Assembly: GCF_017813335.1 (NCBI RefSeq)
Contig: NZ_JAGIYY010000004.1
Span: 310,001 to 374,000 of the forward strand
DNA from: Tianweitania sediminis
Lineage (GTDB): Bacteria > Pseudomonadota > Alphaproteobacteria > Rhizobiales > Rhizobiaceae
Direction: 5' to 3'
DNA: 64,000 bases
A program made the position numbers and the translations under genes. Each line of letters starts with the position of its first letter. Position 1 is the first letter of the stretch. The notes beneath the pieces were generated by a model that saw only the letters and a program-made list of their open reading frames with translations, did not search any database and was not told the origin of the DNA. Shown in pieces: positions 54,908 through 62,863 of the stretch.

Positions 54908-56062
54908 CTAGTAAGAACGGGGCAGCCCGAGCACGTGCTCGGAAACAAAGGATAGGATCAGGTTCGTGGAAATGGGCGCAACCTGGTACAGGCGCGTTTC
55001 GCGGAACTTGCGCTCTATGTCGTATTCTTCCGCGAAGCCGAAGCCGCCGTGCGTCTGGATGCAGACGTTCGCGGCCTCGTTGGACGCGTCTGCGGCCAGC
55101 ATCTTTGCCATGTTGGCTTCGGCGCCGGGGTTCTCGCCGGACTCGTAGAGCGTCAGGGCCTCGCGCACCATAAGCTCCGCTGCACGCATGTTCGCGTAGG
55201 CACGCGCGATCGGAAACTGGACGCCCTGGTTCCGTCCGATCGGCTGCCCGAACACGTTCCGTTCCTTGGCGTAAGACGTGGCCTTGTCGATGAACCACTT
55301 GGCGTCGCCGACGCATTCGGCGGCAATCAGGATCCGCTCGGCGTTCATGCCTGACAGGATGTACCGGAAGCCCTTACCCTCTTCGCCGATGAGGTTTGCC
55401 GCCGGGACCTGAAGGTCGTCGAAAAAGACTTCGGTCGTCGCGTGGTTCATCATCGTGCGGATAGGGCGGATGGTCAGGCCGTTCCCCACGGCCTCCCGCA
55501 TGTCGACGAGAAGGACCGAGAGGCCGTCTGTCTTCTTCATGTCCTCCTTAAGCGGCGTGGTGCGGGCAAGCAGCAGCATAAGGTCGGAATGTTCTGCCCT
55601 GCTGGTCCAGATCTTCTGTCCCTTCACGACATAGTGGCCGCCGTCGAGGCGCGCCGTCGTCTTTAGCGCGCCTGTATCCGTTCCGCTGGTCGGCTCCGTC
55701 ACCCCGAAAGCCTGAAGCCTTAGCTCTCCGGTAGCGATTTTCGGAAGGTAGCGCTGCTTCTGTTCCTCGGACCCATGCCTGAGGAGCGTTCCCATCGTGT
55801 ACATCTGCGCGTGGCAGGCGCCGCCATTGCAGCCGGCTCGCTGGATTTCCTCGAGCACTGCGGCGGCCGCGGAGAGCGGGAGACCGGAACCGCCATATTC
55901 TTCCGGAATGAGCAGCGACAGCCATCCGGCCTCCGTCAGGGCCGTTACAAACTCCTTGGGATATGCCATGTCCCGATCGCGGGCGCGCCAGTATTCGCCG
56001 GGAAACTGGGAGCAGAGCCTGCCTACCGCCTCGCGGATGTCTGAGTAGGATTCGAGACTCAT
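54908..56062 (-). CDS. Acyl-CoA dehydrogenase
   Basis: A 384-residue FAD enzyme. LLIPEEYGGSGLPLSAAAAV, AFGVTEPTSGTDTGALKT, KIWTSRAEHSDLMLLLART and IQTHGGFGFAEEYDIERKFR are family motifs. Near the end, where short/medium-chain enzymes carry the catalytic Glu in an EGT motif, it reads RLYQVAPISTNLIL, so it belongs to a subgroup with the base elsewhere or a changed reaction. ATG 56062 chosen over 56119 because the domain starts there. Confidence 0.92.
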   Translation of the reverse strand: MSLESYSDIREAVGRLCSQFPGEYWRARDRDMAYPKEFVTALTEAGWLSLLIPEEYGGSGLPLSAAAAVLEEIQRAGCNGGACHAQMYTMGTLLRHGSEEQKQRYLPKIATGELRLQAFGVTEPTSGTDTGALKTTARLDGGHYVVKGQKIWTSRAEHSDLMLLLARTTPLKEDMKKTDGLSVLLVDMREAVGNGLTIRPIRTMMNHATTEVFFDDLQVPAANLIGEEGKGFRYILSGMNAERILIAAECVGDAKWFIDKATSYAKERNVFGQPIGRNQGVQFPIARAYANMRAAELMVREALTLYESGENPGAEANMAKMLAADASNEAANVCIQTHGGFGFAEEYDIERKFRETRLYQVAPISTNLILSFVSEHVLGLPRSY

Positions 56063-56141
56063 CGTTCCAGCGTCCCTCGCATTATCGCCTGGTCGTAGCC
56101 TCCTGCGCCAAGCTTCCACAAGGACAGATGGGCGAGATCAG

Positions 56142-57116
56142 CTATAAAGGAATTCTATCGATGCCGTCCTCAGGAGGTGAGACGGCGCTCGTGGTCAGGA
56201 GATTTCCAGTCCAAACGCCTTTCCGCACCAGGCTCGCGATAGTAGCTGCGATCACTTGACCTGCGTAACGGGCCAGGCGCGGGACGGGCCGGTCCGTCGG
56301 GTAAGACATGATCAGCTTTCTCATGGGAACCGGATCGACGAGAGGCGCCGCCCTCAGCCTGCCGTCCTTCAGGTCGCCGTGGATCGACGCGAGGGGAAGG
56401 ATCGTCATGCCGTGCCCGCTCATAACCAGCGACTTGAGCGTAGAGTAGCTGTCGGCCTCGACTCTTACGTCCAGTACGATCTCGTCATCATCTGCATACT
56501 GGTCCAGCAGCACCCGAAGTCCGTGTCCACCGCTCGGAAGAAGCAGGCGCTGCGTCGCCAGGCACGAAAACCGCACGGGCGCATCCATCGACAGATCCGA
56601 GTTGGCGGGCCCTATCAGAAAGAGTTCCTCCTCAAGGAGCGGCTGAACTCGCAGGGTCCTCGCCGACTTGGGGTCGTAGAGGATCGCAGCATCGATCTCG
56701 CCCCTCTGCATCCAGTCCAGAAGATAGCCGGAATAAGCGCTGACGACCCGCAGGGTGGCTTCGGGGTGCGCCTCGCTAAAGGCCGAAACAAGCGGCTCCG
56801 TCAGGATGTCGGACGCCGTGGGCGGCATCCCGATCGAGACGTGTCCTCGCAGCGGCGCATCGCCATCGGATGCCACCGCGCGGATTTCCTCCATTTCCGC
56901 CATTATCCGCACCGCAAGGCGGAGCACGTCCCGTCCGTGCTCGGTGACGATCATGCCGCGGCCGTGCCGGTCGAACAGGCGCACGCCCAGTTCTTCCTCC
57001 AGCATTCGGATCTGGCGACTCAGCGCGGGCTGCGCGATGTGCAGCCGGTCTGCGGCTTTGGAAAGGCTGCCGAGCTCGGCGACGTGGATGAGCGTCCTGA
57101 GTTGAGGAATGTCCAT
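56142..57116 (-). CDS. LysR family transcriptional regulator
   Basis: A 324-residue regulator. N-terminal HTH (MDIPQLRTLIHVAELGSLSK, AADRLHIAQPALSRQIRMLE), then the periplasmic-binding-like effector domain (GHVSIGMPPTASDILTEPLV). Divergent from the thiamine-diphosphate enzyme genes and at the head of the leftward arm, so it probably controls both. A TATAG-N7-CTATA site overlaps its promoter. Effector unknown. Confidence 0.95.
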   Translation of the reverse strand: MDIPQLRTLIHVAELGSLSKAADRLHIAQPALSRQIRMLEEELGVRLFDRHGRGMIVTEHGRDVLRLAVRIMAEMEEIRAVASDGDAPLRGHVSIGMPPTASDILTEPLVSAFSEAHPEATLRVVSAYSGYLLDWMQRGEIDAAILYDPKSARTLRVQPLLEEELFLIGPANSDLSMDAPVRFSCLATQRLLLPSGGHGLRVLLDQYADDDEIVLDVRVEADSYSTLKSLVMSGHGMTILPLASIHGDLKDGRLRAAPLVDPVPMRKLIMSYPTDRPVPRLARYAGQVIAATIASLVRKGVWTGNLLTTSAVSPPEDGIDRIPL

Positions 57117-57119
57117 TCC

Positions 57120-57136
57120 TATAGAATATCGCTATA
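57120..57136. promoter_or_regulatory. Candidate LysR-type operator
   Basis: TATAG-AATATCG-CTATA, a dyad of the T-N11-A kind, 4 bp upstream of the lysR start and 80-100 bp before the divergent gene. Suits autorepression and activation of the rightward operon. Confidence 0.55.
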
Positions 57137-57217
57137 TCTGATCATGCAAAAGGGTCGATGAAGAGCGGCCGCCGAAAGGGCATAGAAGCGCATCAACAAC
57201 GCTCAGGGAGGCGAGCC

Positions 57218-57778
57218 GTGGGTGCCGCTGAAGCCATTAAACCTCTGTCCGAGGCCAGGACCCGCGACCTTGCCACGGATTGGCCGATAGCACTTTACGA
57301 GACCCTCAAGGCTGCGGGCGTTCAGCACATGTCCTATGTCCCCGACGCAGGCCATTCGACGTTGATCCGGCTCTTCAATGAAGACGCCGACGTCCGCACC
57401 AACGTTCTGACGACGGAAGAAGAGGGCGTCGCCATCTCGGCGGGCTCGTGGCTGGGTGGCAAGCGCAGCGTTCTCCTGATGCAGTCGTCGGGCGTCGGAA
57501 ACTGCATCAACATGCTTTCGCTGCCGGTTCAGTCACGCTTCCCCTTCCTGACGCTCGTCACCATGCGGGGCGAGTGGGCGGAGTTCAACCCATGGCAAGT
57601 TCCGATGGGGCGCGCCACGCAGGCGTCGCTCGAAGCGATCGGGTTGACGGTGCTCCGGGCGGAAACCGGCGCGGATTTGATCGACACCGTGGAACAGGCC
57701 GCCACGATGGCCTTCGATGCAGATCAGCAGGTGGCAGTGCTGATCGGCCAGCGCCTCTTGGGCAAGAAGAAGTGGTAA
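57218..57778 (+). CDS. Thiamine-diphosphate enzyme, pyrimidine-binding (alpha) subunit
   Basis: A 186-residue subunit starting with GTG 57218 (GGGAGG six bases upstream). WPIALYETLKAAGVQHMSYV, TTEEEGVAISAGSWLGGKRS with the conserved Glu that activates the thiazolium, and GVGNCINMLSLPVQSRFPFL resemble sulfopyruvate/phosphonopyruvate decarboxylase alpha subunits (ComD-like). With the next gene it makes a two-subunit decarboxylase-like enzyme. Substrate unknown. Confidence 0.85.
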   Translation: MGAAEAIKPLSEARTRDLATDWPIALYETLKAAGVQHMSYVPDAGHSTLIRLFNEDADVRTNVLTTEEEGVAISAGSWLGGKRSVLLMQSSGVGNCINMLSLPVQSRFPFLTLVTMRGEWAEFNPWQVPMGRATQASLEAIGLTVLRAETGADLIDTVEQAATMAFDADQQVAVLIGQRLLGKKKW

Positions 57779-57782
57779 CAGG

Positions 57783-58364
57783 ATGACAACGATGGACCGC
57801 AGGCAAGCCGTGAAGAAGCTTCTCGACGCACGCCAGGGCGCGCTGGTCGTCACCGGACTTGGATCGCCGAGCTACGACGTTCACGCGGCCGGGGACCGCG
57901 ACGACAACTACTATCTCTGGGGCGCGATGGGCGGTGCAGCGCTCGTCGGGCTTGGTCTCGCACAGGCGCAGCCCGAAAAGCGCGTAATAGTGATCACGGG
58001 CGACGGCGAGCAGCTCATGGCGTTCGGTTCGATTGCAACCATCGCGGTGGCGCGGCCGGAAAATCTGGATCTCATCGTGCTCGATAACCAGCACTTCGGG
58101 GAGACGGGCATGCAGGCGAGCCACACCGGAAGCGGCATTGCTTTTGACAGGATCGCGGCCGCCGCGGGGTTCGCCGAGACGGCGGAACTGCGCTCCTTGG
58201 AGGAGGTGGACAAGCTTGCGGAGAAACTAAAGGAGCATGCCGGAGGGCCGCGTCTCTTCGTGCTGAAGATCGCTGCCGAAAACCTCCCGCGATCCTTGCC
58301 GCCTCGTGACGCGACCTTCGTGAAGAACCGCTTCCGGGCGCATCTCGGCCTGGCGACCTGCTGA
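57783..58364 (+). CDS. Thiamine-diphosphate enzyme, pyrophosphate-binding (beta) subunit
   Basis: A 193-residue subunit. The ThDP/Mg motif starts GDGEQLMAFGSIATIAVARP and ends LDLIVLDNQHFGETGMQ (GDG-X(24-27)-DN form). YYLWGAMGGAALVGLGLAQA is the typical beta-subunit stretch of ComE-like decarboxylases. ATG 57783 lies 4 bp after the alpha stop. Together: likely 2-oxo acid to aldehyde plus CO2. Confidence 0.87.
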   Translation: MTTMDRRQAVKKLLDARQGALVVTGLGSPSYDVHAAGDRDDNYYLWGAMGGAALVGLGLAQAQPEKRVIVITGDGEQLMAFGSIATIAVARPENLDLIVLDNQHFGETGMQASHTGSGIAFDRIAAAAGFAETAELRSLEEVDKLAEKLKEHAGGPRLFVLKIAAENLPRSLPPRDATFVKNRFRAHLGLATC

Positions 58365-58380
58365 TCGGGGGAGCAGAGGG

Positions 58381-59853
58381 ATGCAGACGTTCCAGAACAC
58401 CGTCGGCGGACGCCTGCGTCCCGTCAAGGATACCTTCGAGTCCTTCGACCCGTTCACGGGCAAGGCCTGGGCCTTGATCCCTCAGGAGGGTAAGAAGGAA
58501 GTCGACGAGGCGGTCGCCGCCGCGAAGTCGGCCTTCCGCTCTCCAGAATGGGCAGGGCTGACGGCAAGCGCGCGCGGCAAGCTGCTCGTCAGGCTTGCTG
58601 ACGAGATCCTGGCCGACGCGGACCGTCTCGCGGCCCTCGAAACGCGCGATAACGGCAAGCTCATCTCCGAGATGTCCGCGCAGGTCCGTTACCTCACTGA
58701 ATGGTTCCGCTACTTCGGTGGTCTTGCCGACAAGATCGAAGGCTCGGTTCTTCCGATCGACAAGCCGGGCATGTTCGCCTACACGCGCCACGAGCCGATC
58801 GGCGTGGTCGCCGCGATCGTGCCATGGAACTCTCCGCTCCTCCTGCTCACGTGGAAGCTCGCGCCGCTTCTGGCTGCTGGAAACACCGTCGTCATCAAGC
58901 CGTCGGAGCACACTTCGGTTTCCACGCTGGAATTCGTGAAGCTCTTCGAGAAGGCGGGCTTTCCTTCCGGCGTGGTCAACACCGTCACGGGAATGCCGCT
59001 CGACGTCGGCGTTCCGCTCGTTTCCCATCCCGATGTAGCCAAGATCGCTTTCACCGGAGGCGAGGCAGGCGGCGTCGCGGTCTACAAGGCGGCAGCCGAA
59101 GGCCTGAAAACGGTCACGCTAGAGCTGGGCGGCAAGTCCGCCAACATCGTCTTCGAGGACGCCAACATCGAGAGCGCGGTGAACGGTGCGATCTCCGGCA
59201 TCTTCGCCGCAAGCGGCCAGACCTGCATTGCGGGATCGCGCTTGCTGGTCCACCGGCGTATCCACGACCAAGTCGTCGAGGGGGTAGTCAGGCTCGCGGG
59301 CAGCGCACGGATCGGCAACCCGGCGCTTGCTGAGACACAGGTGGGTCCTATCACCACGCAGGCCCAACGCGAGAAGGTCCTGTCCTACATCGAGATGGCA
59401 CGGGGCGAGGGCGCGGAATGCGTCCTCGGCGGAGCGGTCCCGGGGGCGGCTGACCTCCAGGACGGTTGGTTCGTGCAGCCGAGCATCTTCACGGGCGTGC
59501 ACAACCGAATGCGCATCGCGCAGGAAGAAGTGTTCGGCCCGATACTTTCGGTAATCCCCTTCGAAGACGAGGAAGAGGCATTCGCCATCGCCAACGACAG
59601 TCCGTACGGCCTGGCTGCGGGCCTTTGGACGGCGGACATTGGCCGCGCCCTTCGCGGAGCTGCCGCCATGCAGGCGGGCACTGTCTGGATCAACACCTAC
59701 CGGGCGGTCAGCTACATGGCGCCTTTCGGCGGGTACAAGCGCAGCGGCGTCGGCCGTGAAAGCGGGCAGGAGGCCATCAACGCCTACCTGCAGACCAAGA
59801 CGGTGTGGATCGACACGGTCGGAAAGACCGCCAACCCGTTCGTGATCCGGTAG
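58381..59853 (+). CDS. NAD(P)-dependent aldehyde dehydrogenase
   Basis: A 490-residue enzyme. NAD-binding VAAIVPWNSPLLLLTWKLAP and IAFTGGEAGG, general-base Glu in TLELGGKSANIVFED, nucleophile Cys in ASGQTCIAGSRLLVH, and the EEVFGPILSVIPFED segment are in order. Full family length. ATG 58381 lies 16 bp after the decarboxylase beta gene, matching oxidation of the aldehyde it would release. Confidence 0.95.
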   Translation: MQTFQNTVGGRLRPVKDTFESFDPFTGKAWALIPQEGKKEVDEAVAAAKSAFRSPEWAGLTASARGKLLVRLADEILADADRLAALETRDNGKLISEMSAQVRYLTEWFRYFGGLADKIEGSVLPIDKPGMFAYTRHEPIGVVAAIVPWNSPLLLLTWKLAPLLAAGNTVVIKPSEHTSVSTLEFVKLFEKAGFPSGVVNTVTGMPLDVGVPLVSHPDVAKIAFTGGEAGGVAVYKAAAEGLKTVTLELGGKSANIVFEDANIESAVNGAISGIFAASGQTCIAGSRLLVHRRIHDQVVEGVVRLAGSARIGNPALAETQVGPITTQAQREKVLSYIEMARGEGAECVLGGAVPGAADLQDGWFVQPSIFTGVHNRMRIAQEEVFGPILSVIPFEDEEEAFAIANDSPYGLAAGLWTADIGRALRGAAAMQAGTVWINTYRAVSYMAPFGGYKRSGVGRESGQEAINAYLQTKTVWIDTVGKTANPFVIR

Positions 59854-59861
59854 GTGCAGCC

Positions 59862-61025
59862 GTGCAGCCGCGCGTCGTCATTGTCGGTGGTGCGATAGTC
59901 GGCAGCTGCGTCGCCTATTTCCTCCGCATGTCGGGTTTCGAAGGGGCGGTAACCGTTGTCGAGCAGGACCCGAGCTACCGCAGGTCCTCCACCTCACTGT
60001 CTGCAGCCTCGATCCGGACCCAGTTCGGCACGCCCGTCAACATCCACATGAGCCTCTTCGGCGCCGAGTTCCTGCGGACAGTGAAGTCCCGTTTCGGACC
60101 CGAGGCCGACGTTGGCTTCGTGGAGCGGGGTTACCTGATCCTCGGCGGACCGGAGACGGTCGAGGCGAGGCGTGCAGGGGCCGCCATGCAGCGGTCGCAG
60201 GGGGCAGATGTTTCCGTTCTTTCTCCTCAGGAGACCGCAGCGCGCTTTCCCTGGATCAACACGGACGGGCTTGGGATCGCCACCACTGCCGAGCATCATG
60301 AGGGCTGGTTCGACGCCTGGGCGCTGCTGTCGCTTGTCCGGCGCGGGGCGAAGGACCTGGGAGTGGATTACGTCCATGCCAAAGCTTCCGCCATCGCGAT
60401 CACGGCGGGACGGGTAACGGGCGTGAAGCTCGATGACGGATCGGTTCTTCAAGCGGACTGGTGCGTGAACGCCGCAGGACCCGGATCAGGCCGCCTGGTC
60501 CGAAGCGTTGGGATCCACCTTCCGGTGGAACCGCGCAAGCGTACCGTCTTCAGCATCAAAGCTCCGCTGGACAGGAGCGGCTTCCCAATGCTCTTCGACG
60601 TCTCGGGCGCCTGGATAAGGCCTGAAGGCGAGGGCTTCATCTGCGGCATCGCGCCGCCGGAGGATGAGGATCCGGACGCCACCGACGATTTCGATGCCGC
60701 GCACGAACTGCTTGAGAACGCGCTCTGGCCTGCGCTTGCACACCGGGTGCCCGCGCTGGAAGAGCTGAGGGTGGAAAGCGCCTGGGCGGGGCACTACGAG
60801 GTCAACACGCTCGACCATAACGGCGTGATCGGCTTCCACGACGAGGTGGCCAACCTGATCTTCGCGACAGGGTTCTCCGGCCACGGCGTGATGCATGCCC
60901 CCGCGACCGGCCGCGGTGTCGCCGAACTGATTACGCGTGGCGCGTTCCGCTCGATCGACCTTTCGGCGTTGGGCTATCATCGGGTCAGGAGCGGTACGCC
61001 GCTGCACGAAACAGTTGTGTACTAA
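59862..61025 (+). CDS. FAD-dependent oxidoreductase (DAO family)
   Basis: A 387-residue flavoprotein (VQPRVVIVGGAIVGSCVAYF, Rossmann GGxxxG-S). SSTSLSAASIRTQFGTPVNI and GFVERGYLILGG match the D-amino-acid/sarcosine oxidase or dehydrogenase group. C-terminal LIFATGFSGHGVMHAPATGR binds FAD. GTG 59862 chosen; GTG 59854 also possible. Would oxidise an amine or amino acid to the imine/2-oxo acid feeding the decarboxylase (inference). Confidence 0.9.
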   Translation: MQPRVVIVGGAIVGSCVAYFLRMSGFEGAVTVVEQDPSYRRSSTSLSAASIRTQFGTPVNIHMSLFGAEFLRTVKSRFGPEADVGFVERGYLILGGPETVEARRAGAAMQRSQGADVSVLSPQETAARFPWINTDGLGIATTAEHHEGWFDAWALLSLVRRGAKDLGVDYVHAKASAIAITAGRVTGVKLDDGSVLQADWCVNAAGPGSGRLVRSVGIHLPVEPRKRTVFSIKAPLDRSGFPMLFDVSGAWIRPEGEGFICGIAPPEDEDPDATDDFDAAHELLENALWPALAHRVPALEELRVESAWAGHYEVNTLDHNGVIGFHDEVANLIFATGFSGHGVMHAPATGRGVAELITRGAFRSIDLSALGYHRVRSGTPLHETVVY

Positions 61026-61044
61026 ACTTGGGAAGGACCAGGAC

Positions 61045-61824
61045 ATGAACCATACAGGCAAGATTGCCGTCATCACCGGCGCCGCCCGCGGCATCGGTAG
61101 GGCATGCGCGGAGCGCCTGCTCGCAGACGGGGCCAAGGTGGTGATGGCCGACATCGACGAGGGGGGAGTGAAGGCCGCTGCGGCCGAACTGGGCACCGAG
61201 GAGCATGTCCGGAGCGTGCGGACCGATGTCAGCCAGAAGGATCAGGTAGAGGCCTTGATCGAGGAAGCGGTCAAGGCGTTCGGCCGTATCGACATCATGG
61301 TCAACAACGCCGGCATCGCTATGGTCCAGGATTTCCTCGAGGTGACAAAGGCAGACTATGACAAGGTTCTGTCGGTGAACCTTGAAGGCGCCTTCTGGGG
61401 AACCCAGGCGGCCGGACGGCAGATGATCAAGCAAGGCGGAGCCGGAGTGATCATCAACATGTCCTCTATCAATTCCGGTCTCGCGAACCCGCGGGTCGCC
61501 ACCTACGCGATCACGAAGGGTGGCATGAACCAGATCACCGGCACCGCGGCCGTGGCTTTCGCTCCACACGGCATCCGCGTGGTGGGCGTTGGACCGGGCA
61601 CCATCGATACCGACATGATCCACACAGGTTTCGTTTCGGACGCTTCGGTCAAGGGAATCCTGTCCCGAACGCCGCTCGGCAGGTACGGCACGGCAGCCGA
61701 GGTGGCCTCCGTTGTGTCGTTCCTCGCGAGTGATGACGCCTCGTACATCACAGGCGAGACGATCTATCCCGACGGCGGACGGCGTGTCCTCAATTACACG
61801 GTACCAGTGAAGGAACAGGGATGA
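61045..61824 (+). CDS. Short-chain dehydrogenase/reductase
   Basis: A 259-residue SDR: TGAARGIGRACAERLLADGA (TGxxxGxG), NNAGIAMVQDF (NNAG), catalytic Ser in INMSSINSG, and Tyr-X3-Lys in RVATYAITKGGM. The C-terminus ITGETIYPDGGRRVLNYTVP is normal. GGAAGGACCAGG precedes ATG 61045. Probably oxidises a hydroxyacyl-CoA or related alcohol with NAD(P). Confidence 0.95.
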   Translation: MNHTGKIAVITGAARGIGRACAERLLADGAKVVMADIDEGGVKAAAAELGTEEHVRSVRTDVSQKDQVEALIEEAVKAFGRIDIMVNNAGIAMVQDFLEVTKADYDKVLSVNLEGAFWGTQAAGRQMIKQGGAGVIINMSSINSGLANPRVATYAITKGGMNQITGTAAVAFAPHGIRVVGVGPGTIDTDMIHTGFVSDASVKGILSRTPLGRYGTAAEVASVVSFLASDDASYITGETIYPDGGRRVLNYTVPVKEQG

Positions 61825-62273
61825 CCATCTTCAACAAACTGCATCACATCTGCATCGTCGTTCACGACATCGACGAGGCGCAGGCGTATTACGAAGGGAT
61901 CGGCATCGGTCCATGGGAAGCGTATCCCCCTCTGGCCGAGTACGAAGAACTCGACGTTCCCAGCCCCGAGGGCTTCAGGGCCATGCAGTACCGCGTCTGC
62001 AACCTTCCCGACATCCAGATCCAGCTCTGTCAGCCAAGCGAACATCCTTCGCCGCAGCGCATCCATTTGGATTCGAAAGGCGAGGGGGTATTCCATCTTG
62101 GCTTCGAGGTGCCTGACGCCGATGCTGCCGAGGTCCTGGCTAACAACGCTGGACTGTCGACATTCATGCGCGGCCGTCGTGAAAACAGGACTGGGTTCAC
62201 GTATTACGATTCAGCCGACAAGGGCGGCGCAGTCACGCTACTGACGCGCGCCACGAACCTTCCCGGCAAGTGA
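61821..62273 (+). CDS. VOC family (glyoxalase/epimerase-like) protein
   Basis: A 150-residue protein (MTIFNKLHHICIVVHDIDEA). Metal ligands are suggested by LHHICIVV, VFHLGFEVPD and a late AVTLL strand, in the order of methylmalonyl-CoA epimerase-like VOC proteins. ATGA overlap with the SDR stop. Last gene of the rightward operon; may epimerise or isomerise a CoA intermediate. Confidence 0.88.
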   Translation: MTIFNKLHHICIVVHDIDEAQAYYEGIGIGPWEAYPPLAEYEELDVPSPEGFRAMQYRVCNLPDIQIQLCQPSEHPSPQRIHLDSKGEGVFHLGFEVPDADAAEVLANNAGLSTFMRGRRENRTGFTYYDSADKGGAVTLLTRATNLPGK

Positions 62274-62409
62274 ACTGCAGGATCTCGGTGAACAGCACCC
62301 TCCGCCAGCCAGCAGTCCTCGCTGGCTCGTTTCGGTCCGCATGGGCGGGCGGAAAGGACGTAATCGGAGATGCGTCACGCGACCAGTTCAGGAGTTCACG
62401 GCAACGGGG

Positions 62410-62821
62410 ACAGGATCCCTGCGTGTCCCGCATCTCGTTCAGCTTTTCCAAAAGGAACCTGCCGCCCGTCATGATGATGTGCGCTTCCAGGAGTTCCACC
62501 GCACGGACGGTGTCCTTCGCCTCGCAGAACTCGGAGCTGCTAATGCTCCCGGTCTGATGGCTTGTTGAGTTCGGCAAGAGACACCATCAATCGGGTGTAC
62601 CGTTCAAGCTGGTGCTGGATCCTGGCTGGCATGTCCAGAGTGGCTCTCCGCCCCGAGGGCCTATAGAGCGAGCGATGAAGTTTCCAGTTCAGCTCCGATA
62701 TGAACTCGTCGTCCTGCCCGCTCTCCTCATGAGGCTGGGCGCGCCTCCCGACGACAATGCCGAAATAGTGAGGTACTAGTCGTGAGGCGGTCCAAGCTTT
62801 GACTGCTTCCTGAGGTAACAC
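62410..62821 (-). pseudogene. GntR (FCD) family regulator relic
   Basis: The minus strand reads DDEFISELNWKLHRSLYRPS, then RIQHQLERYTRLMVSLAELN, FCD-domain helices, and after a frame change near 62550 EFCEAKDTVRAVELLEAHII. The winged-helix N-terminus is absent and there is a frameshift, so it cannot be functional. It could have been the regulator of the neighbouring transporter. Confidence 0.75.
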
Positions 62822-62863
62822 GGCGCATCAATCTCAGGCACGCCGTGCTGATTTGGATTGGTT

